The position numbers were made by a program, and so were the translations under genes. Positions 63,955 to 64,000 of a DNA stretch of 64,000 nt are shown here, one piece after another. The notes under the pieces were generated by a model that saw only the letters and a program-made list of their open reading frames with translations, made no database searches and was not told the DNA's origin. Position 1 is the stretch's first letter. Each line of letters begins with the position of its first letter. Source of the DNA: JADJQU01 sp035490315. GTDB taxonomy: Bacteria > Planctomycetota > UBA1135 > GCA-002686595. The stretch lies in contig DATHET010000223.1 in the NCBI GenBank assembly GCA_035490315.1, forward strand, positions 13,419 through 77,418. Direction: 5' to 3'.

Positions 63955-64000
63955 GTACGGAGTCAGGTGAATTCGTCCGGAGTCGTGCGGCCTCGGTTGC
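63955..64000. repeat. GTACGG-type palindromic element, copy 3 (left arm, cut by window end)
   Basis: GTACGGAGTCAGGTGAATTC followed by GTCCGGAGTCGTG, 33 nt identical to copy 1, then a different core (CGGCCTCGGTTGC). The right arm would lie beyond the window. It begins 32 bp after the stop of the Mo subunit gene. Confidence 0.8.

Overview
The window is a GC-rich bacterial chromosome segment, most likely from a Planctomycetota lineage. This is inferred from three things: FG-GAP/VCBS repeat proteins and lamin-tail proteins that share a recurrent C-terminal block starting YCTAK and ending near FWGRD...LSDA.E; membrane-anchored proteins built from carboxypeptidase-regulatory-like repeats; and a kinase-TPR receptor. 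No rRNA, tRNA, CRISPR array, prophage or transposase gene was seen. Coding density is high, and many neighbours overlap by 4 bp (ATGA/GTGA), indicating translationally coupled operons.

Layout. 0-2.3 kb: S9D-type serine peptidase, cut by the window edge. 2.4-3.8 kb (-): Kef-type antiporter. 3.8-3.9 kb: a near-perfect 98-bp palindrome. 3.9-8.4 kb: ArsR-methyltransferase fusion followed directly by metH. 8.5-13.5 kb: anchored repeat proteins and an exported protein with the shared C-terminal block. 13.5-19.4 kb (-): nuclease/ATPase pair (YhaO/YhaN, SbcDC-like) overlapping hisS. 19.7-21.1 kb: an exported FG-GAP protein interrupted by one in-frame TGA that looks like a selenocysteine codon. 21.1-26.1 kb (-): TetR plus a complete tripartite ABC efflux operon. 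26.2-28.4 kb: methyltransferase, patatin phospholipase and a small membrane protein. 28.5-34.2 kb: three-gene envelope operon. 34.3-34.9 kb: HigBA-type toxin-antitoxin module whose toxin start is disrupted. 35.1-38.6 kb: overlapping pair of M14 carboxypeptidase-like genes, one catalytically dead by sequence. 39-40 kb: lamin-tail protein. 40.2-42.8 kb (-): cobalamin adenosyltransferase, SpoU/TrmJ methyltransferase, Ser/Thr dehydratase. 43-45.6 kb: speA and a small gene. 45.5-49 kb (-): NMT1/TauT-type ABC importer with mutM. 49-54.2 kb: hypothetical, PhoD-like lipoprotein, Ser/Thr kinase with TPRs. 54.4-57.4 kb: tiny exported CxxC protein and a large VCBS protein. 57.6-63.9 kb: a molybdopterin oxidoreductase complex (FeS-NrfD fusion plus catalytic subunit) whose two genes are separated by a membrane protein, an orphan ParD-like protein and a hypothetical. 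Palindromic elements with a common GTACGGAGTCAGGTGAATTC end lie in the last 10 kb.

Themes. One-carbon/B12 metabolism (metH, its probable ArsR regulator, cobalamin adenosyltransferase), envelope and export functions, and redox. The strongest novelty candidates are the FG-GAP selenoprotein with a SECIS-like hairpin, the palindromes that keep their symmetry while their cores diverge, the degenerate/active M14 pair, and a recurrent TANNCT-like box 6-8 nt before start codons that suggests leaderless transcription. All function calls rest on reading sequence motifs; no database search was run.
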